Part shown: in pieces, positions 1-11,189 of the stretch
Layout of the letters: every line of letters begins with the position of its first letter
Position numbering within the stretch: position 1 is the first letter of the stretch
Program-made: the position numbers and the translations under genes
The notes under the pieces: model-generated
Database searches by the model: none
What the model was told of the DNA's origin: nothing
The model's input: only the letters and a program-made list of their open reading frames with translations
NCBI GenBank assembly: GCA_003427395.1
Contig: BFEA01000010.1
Location: forward strand, 6,428,014 to 6,492,013
Direction: 5' to 3'
Length of the DNA: 64,000 bases
Origin: Chara braunii
Lineage: Eukaryota; Streptophyta; Charophyceae; Charales; Characeae

Positions 1-185
1 TATGATTATTATGGCGATAAGGCAGGCTTCTTAGAGCATCGCTCCTCTTATCGCCTAGTACATATTATTACGGTGATAAGGCAGGTTTCTCGGAGCCTCG
101 CTCACTCTTATCACCTATTAGTATTAATATAATGGCGATAAGGCAGACTTCTTAAAGCCTTGCTCCTCTTATCGCCTAGTATGTA
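1..185. repeat. Three ~61-bp tandem hairpin repeats
   Basis: Three tandem copies each carry a 9-bp perfect inverted repeat around a loop of about 25 bases. The arms are GGCGATAAG/CTTATCGCC in copy 1 (13-21 and 47-55), GGTGATAAG/CTTATCACC in copy 2 (72-80 and 107-115), and GGCGATAAG/CTTATCGCC in copy 3 (134-142 and 168-176). The array may extend left of the window. Confidence 0.85.
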
Positions 186-724
186 TTGTTATTGTGCTTG
201 ACGCCCAATCCAAATCCTCGATCACCCGAAAGCCTTTAAGACCATGTAGGTGGGTCACACGAGACTTGCACCTCATGTCTGAGATTCGTCCTCCTGATCC
301 TTGGCTGAGTTAGTTTGGACTTCTAGGAGTACGTAGGTATGGGTTAGTCTAGGATAAAGATTGGTCGAGGCAATTCATCACTTCAAGATCTGATCATATT
401 ACTCACAAGTTCGACAAAACACTTATGGTTCCCTACTCTTTATCTCATGGTCGGGTGACTTATAAGTGAGGGAAGACTGTCAGAAGTTCATTTCTCCCCT
501 TATCCATCACATCTCTAAGAAACATTCATGTACCAAGACATTGACTGGACACTTCTCGTTCTCGTTACGTTTACCAACATCAGTTAGATACACCCAGTCA
601 GATCATGCTTTCCCCCCCCTTTGTTCCAGCGTTATTGTTTGCCTTTCTTTCCTCGGGTTTAGCCCTGAGGGATCCCTGACTCAAAAGTACTCATTCCGTC
701 AGTATTGTCATAGGCAGTCCCCAA
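186..724. other. Intergenic, no gene recognised
   Basis: Ordinary-looking sequence without a recognisable gene, RNA or clear repeat. The longest open frame (466-747) shows no domain. Confidence 0.5.
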
Positions 725-763
725 AGTTTATAGGTTTTAGGTTTTAGGGTTTAGGGTTTAGGT
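725..763 (+). repeat. Interstitial telomere-like repeat
   Basis: A short run of TTTTAGG, TTTTAGGG, TTTAGGG and TTTAGG units lies within non-repetitive flanks. TTTAGGG is the plant-type telomere unit and TTTTAGGG is known from some green algae. The tract is too short to be a chromosome end. Confidence 0.7.
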
Positions 764-1142
764 TGGAGCGTGCATACCCGACTGTTCTTTGCGTCCAGAG
801 TTCCGCCTGAACTTGGACAGAGCTCCCACAATCGGCCTGTTTATTGATCATGTCAAGTCTGTAAAGTTGGTCGTTCGATCCCTTAGGGCTAATAAAACCC
901 CATGTTGTCTCTGTGAAAATACACCATCCAACGAGTATAATCAATTTGATACGTATTTGAAAGGATTAACAAGAACAAGAATGGAGGAGGATAGAGAAGG
1001 TAGGCACCATCACATAGTGACAATGTCTCTTCCTTATCTAATGTCTCACATTCCCTATCTTTCGGGCCATTGTTTTGTCATATAACACCCGATAATAGTG
1101 AATATTATTTGGGCAAAATAACTAACAAACAATAAAGTTAGT
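764..1142. other. Intergenic, no gene recognised
   Basis: No supported feature seen. Short overlapping open frames on both strands (744-944 and 789-1085) show no recognisable domain. Confidence 0.4.
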
Positions 1143-1179
1143 AAAAAAAATAATAAGAATAGTAAAAATAATAATAATG

Positions 1180-1224
<45 letters not shown>

Positions 1225-1226
1225 GA
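1143..1226. repeat. (AAT)n microsatellite
   Basis: Nearly pure AAT trinucleotide tract with a few interruptions at the 5' side. Confidence 0.95.
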
Positions 1227-1957
1227 AACATCATAAATAATAATAATACTAACAGTTACAATACTTAGTCAAGGTTTCGGATTACTCGAAGGGGGCAAAA
1301 GAATCGGGATGTGTTCATTTGATATCCCATGCGTCAAAATTCCCCGTACATTTCACTTCCCCTTCCTTTTTACCCTTTTCTCTTACGTTTCCTCCTCCCT
1401 TTCCCCTTCTTCCCTTCTCCTTCACTTTCCTCTTTCATCCTTTCACCACCCTCCTTTTCTAACATCTCCCTTCTTCACCTTCATGCGTTTTCTTCGTCTC
1501 CGCCACACAGTCCGGGGCACAGTTGCCCGCTCGTTGTTCTGCATGCCAGCGCTAAGGACCATGTGTGTGTGTGCGATTGCCGCCCCGCCTGCCCGCAAGA
1601 CTGCGCGGGTGCCTGCATGTTGTTCCGCATGCCTAGCCATTGTCTGCCAGTGCTTTATTGTCCGGTTATGCCCTCAACTACTTAGCGCCCGTGATGGCGG
1701 CGACTATGCTGCGTCTTCAGTGGCCTGCGCCCCTCTATTTGTCGGCCTCACGCTGCGTGCGTGTGCCTAGGGCGCAACCATCAGCGTTGCTGCTTCTCTG
1801 GAAGAACCCGCAGGGGGAAAGGTCCTAATCGTACTTTAACCAATCGGTGCGCAGCACTGTCCGAATTTCTATTTTGGACTGCTGGGGTAAAGGTCCCCTC
1901 GTGGATATTCAGGCCTGCCTTCACTTAGGGCTGGCATGAGGCAGGTTGGGATTATTA
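1227..1957. other. Pyrimidine-rich intergenic stretch
   Basis: CT-rich on the plus strand (about 1,340-1,490), then GC-richer sequence. Frames open here are overlapping and low in complexity, and none resembles a known protein. Confidence 0.4.
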
Positions 1958-2045
1958 AGCAAGAAAATAATAATTGATAATAATAATAATAGTAGTAATA
2001 ATAATAATAATACTACTAATAATAATAATAATAACAATAATCAGC
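1958..2045. repeat. (AAT)n microsatellite
   Basis: TAA/AAT trinucleotide tract with interruptions. Confidence 0.9.
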
Positions 2046-2484
2046 ATAAGGTCATGGATAAAGCAGTCTGACAGATTGAAATGGATGAGATCCCGCTGAA
2101 AGCCATGAAGTTCTTTATAGTCAGGGGAGCAGTAATGCACCGATATTACATCATCAGAAAAACCTTACACCACGTCAGGTTGTTTGTTGAAGCGTATTCC
2201 CGCTGCTACCAATATGAGTGTCAAGAGTTCCCCCCCCCCCGTATATCTGCGTTACTATACCCTCCACACTGTATCTGTGTGTGCGTTTGTCACATCGTAC
2301 GTGCTACATGTGCGACTGAGCGTCTGGGCCACAGTCAGTGTTTGTGCGTTTCTGCGGGCTATACCGTGCATTTTATCTGTGTATCTGCCCAGTCCTTATG
2401 GTCTGTGTGCGGGCGACTGTGCATGGATGACTATCCTTCGTGTGTCTGTGTCACCGTGTGACATCTCATTCTGTATCTTATCGC

Positions 2485-2885
2485 TCATGCCCCAGTCTGG
2501 GTCACGCTGCGTATGTCAAGATTCGTAACCTGCTGAGTACGCCACAGTCTAGGTCACTCTGTGTATGTCAAGGTTCGTATCATGCCGCGTACGCCACAGT
2601 CTGGGACACTTTGTGTATGTCAAGGTTCGTATCCAACTGCGTATGCCACAGTCTGGGCCACTCAGTGTATGTCAAGGTCTGTATCTCGCTGCGTATGCCA
2701 CAGTCTGGGCCGCTCTGTGTATGTCAAGGTCTGTATCCCGCTGCGTATGCCACAGTCTGGGCCACTCTGTGTATGTCAAGGTTCGTATCCTGCTACGTAT
2801 GCCACAGTCTGGGCCATGCTGTGTATGTCAAGGTCCGTATCCTGCTGCGTATGCCACGGTCTGGGCCACACTGCGTATGTCGGGG
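2485..2885 (+). repeat. 52-bp minisatellite, about 8 copies
   Basis: CAGTCT recurs at 2,493, 2,545, 2,597, 2,649, 2,701, 2,753 and 2,805, exactly every 52 bp, followed by a variant at 2,857. The unit lacks stops on the plus strand in every phase, so all three forward frames stay open across the array. I treat those frames as a by-product of the repeat, not as genes. Confidence 0.95.
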
Positions 2886-3209
2886 TCAAAACAAAACCGA
2901 CCCTTTTTACATAATACTCGGTAGCGCAGCTGAAGACAAAACCTCGGTAAATGTCGTAATGCAGACCAGACATACATCATCAGTATTGCCGGATGAGAAG
3001 GACCCTGGCGCCCACTTAGGAGGAATGCACTAGTCCCCACACATACACTGACGAGGAGGAGGGCGATCAAATGAGGAAGAGGTATGGTGCCACAAGTAAG
3101 TCTCCATGTCTGTCTGATTGCCTGCCTCTGTCTGTTCATCTGTTTATTGTCTGTTCATCTGTGTGCGTGTCTCACTGTATATTTCTTTCCCGGTGTGTCT
3201 GTTATCCGG

Positions 3210-3290
3210 TATACCTGTTTGCTCGGTATGTCTGTCCGCCCGGTATGTCTGTCCGCCCGGTATGTCTATTCGCCCGGTACGTATGTTGGC
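3210..3290 (+). repeat. 17-bp short tandem repeat
   Basis: About four copies of a unit like CGGTATGTCTGTCCGCC, followed by a CT-rich stretch to about 3,340. Confidence 0.7.
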
Positions 3291-3554
3291 CGTCTTTCCA
3301 CCTGTCTCTCTTTCTCTCTTTTCTCTCTCTCTGCGTGCGTGCGTGTGAGTGCAGGGCATTGTGTGTGGGATATCCAGGACGATCCGATGTATGCGAACGG
3401 AGATTTGTTTTGGGCGCTGAGTCGCCATAGCAACTGGAAGTGTACTCGTATTTGGATGTCATATCTCTGAGTTTTGAGTGGGCACACGTTGCCAGTTTGT
3501 TGCGCTACTGTTTACATGTATGAAAAGTGTGAATGAAAGTGAGTCTGATTGCTC

Positions 3555-3555
<1 letters not shown>

Positions 3556-3603
<48 letters not shown>

Positions 3604-4026
3604 GTAACAATAATAATAATCAAAGAAGATGATCAATAGCGAACTTCAGCAACCAAACAACATTATATACACAAGACTAGATAGTCGTGACCTCGATCCA
3701 ACAGCAGAAGTGCATCACAAGTTTTACCACATAAGAAGAGACCAAGAGCTCATAACTGAAAACGCTGAAATAGTCCCATCATCATCGACGAAGAACCGGG
3801 GTAAATATTCTATCTGGCGCTCGGCGCCTAGACCACATACGGCAGATCCTATCTACCCTATCTACAATGTCGTTGATGCTGTCAACAGTTTCCCAAAGTT
3901 CGGGCAGATATCGGCCAATGCCGCATGCCTCACTCACGAGGTATATCTCTTGAATCACTCATAACCTCTATCCCCTAACACATAGATGCCACGTGGACCC
4001 AAGACCACCACGCGTCTAACAATAAC

Positions 4027-4074
<48 letters not shown>

Positions 4075-4517
4075 TAATAATAATAATAATGCAACGAAAA
4101 TAAGCAACAACGAGATGACAATTCCAGATTACACCATCACATTGAAAACCAGATAGTCAGACCGTGTCCAGGGAGCAGCATTGCACCAATAATACATCAA
4201 ATGGGGTTCATAGTACTGAAAACCGATGTCCGGGAGAGCATACTCTCTCCACACTAATCACAAGAGACCAATCCCTTCACTCCCCTACTTCGTGCTCAAC
4301 GCCCAGCCTACTCCTACATAACTATTACATCCAACGAATTGACAATGCAACTTTTCTCATTAGTGGCAACCCGAAGTACTTGAAGATGTCGCTCTTATGG
4401 CCAATACAAGGTAAGTGCCCCTCTCATTACTCATTATCCTTGCTTGTTACCACACAGACGCCACGTGTACCTGACCAGTGTGCATGTAATAATCATAATA
4501 ATAAAATAATAATATCA

Positions 4518-4555
<38 letters not shown>

Positions 4556-4800
4556 TAATATGATCAATAGCTAATTTCATACGTCAGTAGTATCATGCAC
4601 GTATGACCGGATAGTCGTGACCGCAAACTAAAAGCAGCATTGCATTACGTGTCCCACCAAATAAGACCACAGCAAAAGCTCATAATTGACAATGTTCGAA
4701 TAGTCTCATCACCATCAACTCAGAACCAATCTCGGAATCCTATCTGGCGCTCGGCTCCCAGCTACACATGGCAGATCCTATCTAGCCTATGCTACAGATG
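3556..4800 (+). repeat. AAT-linked dispersed repeat, about three units
   Basis: Three (AAT)n tracts (about 3,556-3,625, 4,020-4,092 and 4,493-4,562) each precede a related unit. The units at 3,628-3,870 and 4,559-4,790 both begin with ATGATCAATAGC and share TATCTGGCGCTCGGC and CAGATCCTATCTA. The middle unit is more diverged. The frames at 3,629-3,964 and 4,164-4,523 lie inside this repeat and look non-coding. Confidence 0.75.
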
Positions 4801-4959
4801 CAGAAGATGACCCGTTGCGGCTTTGCCCGCAAAAGAAACAGAAAAAGGCAGATGCACAAAGAGGGGAAAAAAAAAAAAAAATGCCCTATCATATACTGCT
4901 TAGCCTGAGAGCAGACTAAAAATCAGCGTGCAAGAAAATAGGAGGGAATACCACCGAAC

Positions 4960-5050
4960 CATCCAGATTCAGATTCAGATTCAGATTCAGATTCAGATTC
5001 AGATTCAGATTCAGAGTCGGAGTCAGATTCAGATTCAGATTCAAAGTCAG
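4960..5050 (+). repeat. (ATTCAG)n hexanucleotide repeat
   Basis: About 14 units of GATTCA/ATTCAG with a few substitutions (GAGTCG, AAGTCA) at the 3' side. Confidence 0.95.
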
Positions 5051-5464
5051 ACTCTGTTGATTGTGTTTCCTGAATAGGTTATGTAATCAAGCGATCTTGC
5101 ATGTATGCCCCGGGCTTACTTGTTGAGTTTTGACTCTATGTGCACAAGTGTATGCGTGTGCGGGTAAGTCTCAGTTTGGTGGGCTCTGACAATGTCAGTG
5201 ATGATTGGCCAGGTGAAGTTGTTGGAAGGCGCCTCCAACTATAGGAGTGTCATTGATGTTAAGCAGGTTTTGCATTGTATGAATGAAACAATCAGTATTT
5301 AATATGCTTGGCAGTTGCTCTTCGGGTGGGGGACTTGTCGGGAGTAGCATTGACATGAGAGTTGTAATGACGACGCACATCTCAGAACTTTTCCAGGAGG
5401 CAAAAGGCAAAGAAGAACGAAGTAGCACGTGTCAGAGTCACATAATGGACAGCTTGGCACAATC

Positions 5465-5499
5465 TCCCCCCCCCCCCTCTCTCTCCCCCCCCCCCCCTT

Positions 5500-5580
<81 letters not shown>
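5465..5580 (+). repeat. Poly-C and (CT)n tract
   Basis: C runs followed by a long CT dinucleotide tract. The Ser/Leu-rich and Arg/Glu-rich frames across it are artefacts of composition. Confidence 0.95.
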
Positions 5581-5582
<2 letters not shown>

Positions 5583-5589
5583 CACACAC

Positions 5590-5858
5590 ACGCTCACACT
5601 CGCATATGTAGCAGTGAATCATTCGACGTCCAAGCGAAAGATTCAATCGATTATGCTCATCCTTTCAACGGAAGCCGCGCGAACCCAGCCATGTTGCTCG
5701 GCTAATCGGTCAGGCACTCTCTCTCTCTCTCTCACATTCACACACACGCTCACACTCACATATGTAGTAGTGAATCTTTTGACGTCCAAACGAAAGATTC
5801 AATCGATCTTGCTCATCCTTTCACGTAAGTTGCGCGAAACCAGTCCGTTATCACACAG

Positions 5859-5912
<54 letters not shown>

Positions 5913-6001
5913 ATACACACACATGTGAAGTAGTGGAAGTGTTGACGTCGTAGTGAAAGATTCAATTATTTTCGCCTATCCTTTTATTGGTAGTTGCGTG
6001 A

Positions 6002-6071
<70 letters not shown>

Positions 6072-6358
6072 TGCGTAGTAGTAACCTCTCGACGTTGTAG
6101 CGCAAAATTCGATCGATATTGCCCATCCTTTCGACGGAAGTTGNCACACACATTGCGTAGTAGTAACCTCTCGACGTTGTAGCGCAAAATTCGATCGATA
6201 TTGCCCATCCTTTCGACGGAAGTTGCGCGAAGGCAGTCGCGGCCTCGATGGCTTACCTGTTGTGCCAACGGATCGATCGTAGAGCTTACTCTCTCTCTCT
6301 CTCTCACATTTCTCCTCTCACATTCCCCTCGATTTCTCTCTCTCTCTCCTCTCTCTTT

Positions 6359-6398
<40 letters not shown>

Positions 6399-6400
6399 GG
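5590..6400 (+). repeat. ~150-bp tandem units joined by (CA)n and (CT)n
   Basis: Four diverged copies of a unit containing TTCGACGT, AAGATTCAATCGAT and CATCCTTTC-ACGG alternate with (CT)n or (CA)n tracts, for example at 5,866-5,910, 6,003-6,070 and 6,360-6,394. One apparent extra copy is created at the single N at 6,144, where the flanking sequence is exactly duplicated. Confidence 0.85.
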
Positions 6401-7479
6401 TAATGTATATCTTCACGATATAGGGATAAATTCATTTATATTTATTTGTTTGTTTATTTATTTTTTTGTTTATTTAATTTTACTTATCCTATTGATGGAA
6501 GTACCAGGAGGTAAGCCGTGAGATTGAAGGCTTACATGTATTCTTTTTGTCGTCGCTGTCACCGTCGTTGTCGAAGTCGCTAGTTCGTCGGCTTCGCCAG
6601 ATACATCACACGTCCCCCAGGTCTTCGTCTTTCGCCTATGACAAGCAGCGGATGCAGGGCCAAAGCCACCTGCATCACCTCCCAGTGTCACAGCTTCGAC
6701 GGTCAAAGAGCACACCTCCTCCTTACCAAGTCACAACACCTCCAGTGCAAACGGAAAACACCTGTTGCGAGTGCAGACACGAAGGTAACACCACAACAAT
6801 GTGCAATCGCTCCTCTCCGCCTCCTTCTTCTCTCCTCCTTTCTTCTTTCTTCTTCTCCCTCTTTTCCCCTTCTTCCTTCTTTGTGAACGCGGTCTTTCTT
6901 CGCGCACAGTCTCTCGTATTCGCATGTGCTATCCCGCGCCTGTTTCTTCTTTTTGCGTATCCGGTCTCTTTTCTCCCTCTTGCTCTATTTTCATCCCCTG
7001 CGTTACCCTCCGAGAGATCCAGCGCCCGACACTTCTGGTTTCACTGGCTCCCCCAAGATATGCAACCTCTCTGGTTTTCCTTTATGAATCTAACTTATAT
7101 TCAAAGTCAGATTCACGGAATCTAATAGTGTTTACCTGCGGAACCCAAATCCAATCTAACTAACACAAAAGGAAAGAAAAGAAAACGAGAGAAACTACTA
7201 CCTAGAAATCCCGTTATGCCAGCTGTCGGTGCCTGCCACGGGGAGGAGCCTTAACCCTTTCCTCCCCCAACTACTTGTAGCTCGTAGGTCATGAGTCTTA
7301 GCCCCGGCTACCCCAGGGTTAAGGCAAAATATAGTCCCGTGTTAAAAAGGGAGCTGGTCTCAGTAGTCTGTAGGTTTCGATCCCCGCACCCCTCGCTTCT
7401 AAAGCCAACACTGAAACCTACTGAGCTAACTCTCATTTTCGTGTAAAAGGGGAGCAACTCTAGTATGTATATAGTAGTG
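6401..7479. other. Intergenic, CT-rich in part, no gene recognised
   Basis: Contains an A/T-rich patch (6,430-6,490), a pyrimidine-rich patch (about 6,815-6,890) and a pair of complementary segments near 7,345-7,420 (AGTAGTCTGTAGGTTTCGA and GAAACCTACTGAGCT). No protein domain or RNA gene could be identified. Confidence 0.4.
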
Positions 7480-8439
7480 GCTCAGCCGTTTAGTGGTTTA
7501 GGCCTGCCTCTTCGTTTGCACGTGTGTACGCTTGCTGGTTTGCGTGCCTATATGAGCACCTGTCAGCTTAAGCGTAGGCGAGTCCCACAAGGGCACCCGT
7601 TCAATCGGAAGGCCCTGATGGATTGGTACTTACCCATGGCGGCGTACTCGGTAAATGCAGATATGTCGCTGCGAGGAAAAACACCCAGGCGGAAGGGTAA
7701 GGTGGCACTATACTGGGTAAATGTAGATGTGTCGAATATCTGCAGCTGAGCAAGACCGTCATCCTGCGTGTTATAGATGTACCGTGAGAGTAATTAGTTT
7801 AACCCCTCGACCTTCCCAGTTGAAGGGTATTCAGTGTCGATCTTAACTTCCGCAGTGCGTGCCACAGTGACGCATGTTTATCATACGAAGTTCTAAGCTC
7901 GGACAAGTGTCTCAAGGCGGTCGGCACGGCCGACCTGTCGATTGTAAAATCACGACCAAATACCCTGGTCCGACACTACCCTGCCGGATCATTACAACCG
8001 TTCCGGGACTAACCGCAAGGTCTTCGTAACTGCACTCGCAAACTAATTGAGAGTCCCAACTCTCTTGAAAGGAAGAGGCCGGATCCAAGAAAACACCGCT
8101 CGGGAGGAACGATTCGCGAGAACGCCCGTACGGCAAGATGGGGTCCTGGGTGGTTTTTGGACTGGACCTACCTGCCAGATGTGAAGAGATACCTCAGTGA
8201 TGACGCCCGTCTCGTAGCGGCAAAAGGTCGGATGGAGTAGGGGATGAGGTGAGTTATCAACAGGGGGGGGACTGATCACCCTTCCTTTTTGTAGCTGATG
8301 GGCCGGCATCCGTCTACTCAGTTGGTGGGCCAAAGTCTGCGTACCTCCGAGTGAGAACTAGTTGTGCGATGGGGGCATCGCAGTTTGAGTGGGGGAAGGT
8401 GTGCCATCTACTGATGAAAAAACGTGCAAAAGAGAAGGT

Positions 8440-9345
8440 TACCATGAACTCAAGAAATCGTGTAATTGACTTTGCGCAGGCTTGAGAAAAAGACTGGCAA
8501 GATGTCCAGAAGAGAACTGGATAAGTAATTGATTTTGCATGGGCTTGAGAAAAGGTCTGGCAAGATGTCCAGAAGAGAAATGGATGAGTAATTGACTTTG
8601 CATGGGGTTGAGGAAAGGTTTGGCAAGATGTCCAGAAGAGAAATGGATGAGTAATTGACTTTGCATGGGTTTGAAAAAAGGTCTGGCAAGATGTCCAGAT
8701 GAGAAATGGATGCGTAATTGACTTTTCATGGGCTTGAGAAAAGGTCTGGCAAGATGTCCAGAAGAGAAATGGATGAGTAATTGACTTTGCATGGGTTTGA
8801 AAAAAGGTCTGGCAAAATGTTTAGAAGAGAAATGGATGAGTAATTGACTTTGCATTGGCTTGAGGAAAGGTCAGACAAGATGTCCAGATGAGAAATGGAT
8901 GCGTAATTGACTTTTCATGGGCTTGAAAAAAGGTCTGGCAAGATGTCCAGAAGAGAAATGGATGAGTAGTTGACTTTGCATGGGTTTGAGGAAAGGTCTG
9001 ACAAAATGTCCAGAAGAGAAATGGATGAGTAATTGACATTGCATGGACTTGATAAAAGGTCTGGCAAGATGTCCAAAAAAAAAATGAGTGAGTAATTGGC
9101 TTTGCATGAGTTTGAGAAAATGTCTGGCAAGATGTCTGGAAAATAAATGGACGAGTAATTGACTTTGTGTTGGCGTGAGAGAAAGTCTGACAAGACGTCC
9201 AGAAGAAAAATGCATGCGTTATTGGTTTTTCCGTAGGCTTAAGAAAAGATCTGGCAAGGCGCCAGGCGAGAGATATATGTGTAATGGACTTTGCATGAGT
9301 TTGAGAAAGACCTGACAAGATGCCAAGAGAAAATATGCGTATGAA
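8440..9345 (-). repeat. 63-bp minisatellite in block R, about 14 copies
   Basis: GTAATTGAC recurs every 63 bp (8,588, 8,651, 8,714 and onward). Because 63 is a multiple of three, minus-strand frames read as 21-residue repeats (core QLLIHFSSGHLARPF). No start context, signal or domain is seen. The same minisatellite has only about five copies in block R copy 2 (52,640-52,950), so copy number has changed. Confidence 0.9.
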
Positions 9346-9689
9346 ATTGACTAAGTAACGCGCATTTTTTTAGCTTGGGTACAAGAAAGGTTAAATGAGG
9401 GTGACGTGCATGCAAAATTGGCAGGACTAGAAAAAGCTGGGCAAAATGACATTGAAAAAAAATACATGTGAATTTGACGAAGCATGAGATTGAGAAAAGA
9501 ATGACAGGGGGCGTGGATTGCACGGGTCGAAAAACCAGATAAAAGAAGCGTTGAGGGTAACCGGGGCCAGAAAAGGGACGTGGCTGGCACGGGGTGGATG
9601 GAGGAACAGCAAAAGGGCGCTTGGGATGACATGGCTCGGGGGAGAAGCAGGGGCAGCGAAAGGGGGAAGCTGAAAAAGGGGTTTGATGT

Positions 9690-9905
9690 ACTACGGGTGA
9701 GGAATGAGACAAAAGGGATTTTGATGTACTACGAGTGATGAACGAGACGAAAGGGGTTTAATGTACTACGGGTGATGAATGCGATGAAAGAAGGATTAAT
9801 GCTCTGAGAGTGATGAACGAGACGAACATGGTTTTGATGTACTACGGGTGATGAATGAGACAAATGGGGTCTGATGTTCTAAAGCGTGATGAATGAGACA
9901 TGAGA
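9690..9905 (+). repeat. Short tandem repeat around GATGTACTACGGGTGATGAA
   Basis: About five degenerate units of 40-45 bp sharing TTTGATGTACTAC and GTGATGAATGAGAC. Confidence 0.8.
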
Positions 9906-10679
9906 AGCCTAAAGGACAAAGAAAGTTTAATCGTATACACCTCTCCCCGTTTCAAAACCGGAAACTAGAAGAAAACCGAGAAAGGAGAAAGAAAAGACAA
10001 AATGGACCCTGGCAAGCTAACTACCCATAACATCTCCTCCTCCTCTCCTGTCTATCCCTCCAAAGTCCACTGACAAGAGATTGGTGCGCAATAAGGACAT
10101 CGCGAATGAGTGGAGGGAATGTGTCAGGACTGGTGGGTCCCGAATAACTTCCCATCACTTGAGAGACTGAATATAAACAAATTGTGCATGACAGAGAAAT
10201 CTGGAGTAAGAGGGAAAGAGAGAGAAAGGACAAAGGATTAAGCCGCAAGAGGGAGTAACGCCCTGGGAAAAAAAACACAGAGGGAGAGAACCAGCAACGG
10301 CGAGCGAGTGAGCGCAAGAACAGGGGCATGTAGAACATAGTATAAGGTCAAGAGTGTCATTGGGATGCAACAACACTAAGGCCAAAGCGCCCTTGAACCG
10401 ACAAACGCAGCACCACAGTGACAACGGAATGAGGGAGTCGAGAGATGGACGGCCGGAGGCCGTGGGAAACGGGAGAACGAGGGCCCAACATGGGGACCAC
10501 CTACGGGAGCCTCGGGTTGGAGGTCCCGCGACCAAAGGAACAGGCACGCGCAAGACGCAAGAAAGACAAGGGAGAAGGGTCACCATAGGGCGGAAAAACG
10601 TCCAAGGGACGTGGGACACCTCGGAAAAAGGCACCCGGGGCCACGTGAGACTAAGGGAAAATAATGGCATCCGGGGCGA

Positions 10680-10835
10680 AAGATGTTGGGGACCGCCGAT
10701 GGGACTAAATGTCAGGGACCGCCGTTGGGACTAGTGTCAGGGACCGCCGTTGGGACTAAGTGTCGGGGACCGCCGGTGGACCAAGTACCGGGGACCGCCG
10801 GTGAGACTAAGTGTCGGGGACCGCCGCCGGGACAG
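10680..10835 (+). repeat. ~26-bp GGGACCGCC tandem repeat, copy 1
   Basis: About six units with GGGACCGCCG...GGGACTA...TGTC. The equivalent array in block R copy 2 is at 54,540-54,660. Confidence 0.9.
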
Positions 10836-11189
10836 ATGGCGGGAACATGTGAAAGTCCCGAGAAGAAACGGCAGCACCACATGAGGGTAAATAATAATGG
10901 CAAGGGGCACTGTCAAGATCGAGATTTTGACGGCCAAGAATATTAGCACCACTAGTGCAAGCACTGACAGTAGCAAACGGGAAGGCCGAAAAAAAAATAA
11001 AAAGTAAAGAAACTTGAGGTGGGAGGCATGAGAGCAATCCGAAAAATCTCGGATCAGCCTCCTTCAAGAAAATGGAGTCAAAAGAGACCTCATGTGAAAA
11101 ATAGAACCCCCGGGAGAAAATCGGAGTAGGAAGGGCCACTATGGGAGGAAAATAGAAGTAAAGGGAAGCTCCCATGGGCATAAGAAGGT

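Noticed and set aside
3071-3470. Cys/Val-rich overlapping frames
   Set aside because: They derive from a short 17-bp repeat and CT-rich sequence, and all three frames are open.
5382-5611. Ser/Leu-rich and Arg/Glu-rich frames over the CT tract
   Set aside because: Pure dinucleotide repeat translation; the same holds near 19,200-19,353, 35,260-35,521 and 62,167-62,469.
7340-7425. tRNA- or SINE-like segment with GGTTTCGATCCCCGC
   Set aside because: A T-arm-like string is present, but I could not build a cloverleaf with an anticodon arm, and the A box is unconvincing.
8439-9318. Minus-strand repeat protein with 21-residue units
   Set aside because: The unit is a 63-bp minisatellite in non-coding mobile DNA. 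Overlapping frames in other phases are also open, and no start context or domain is seen.
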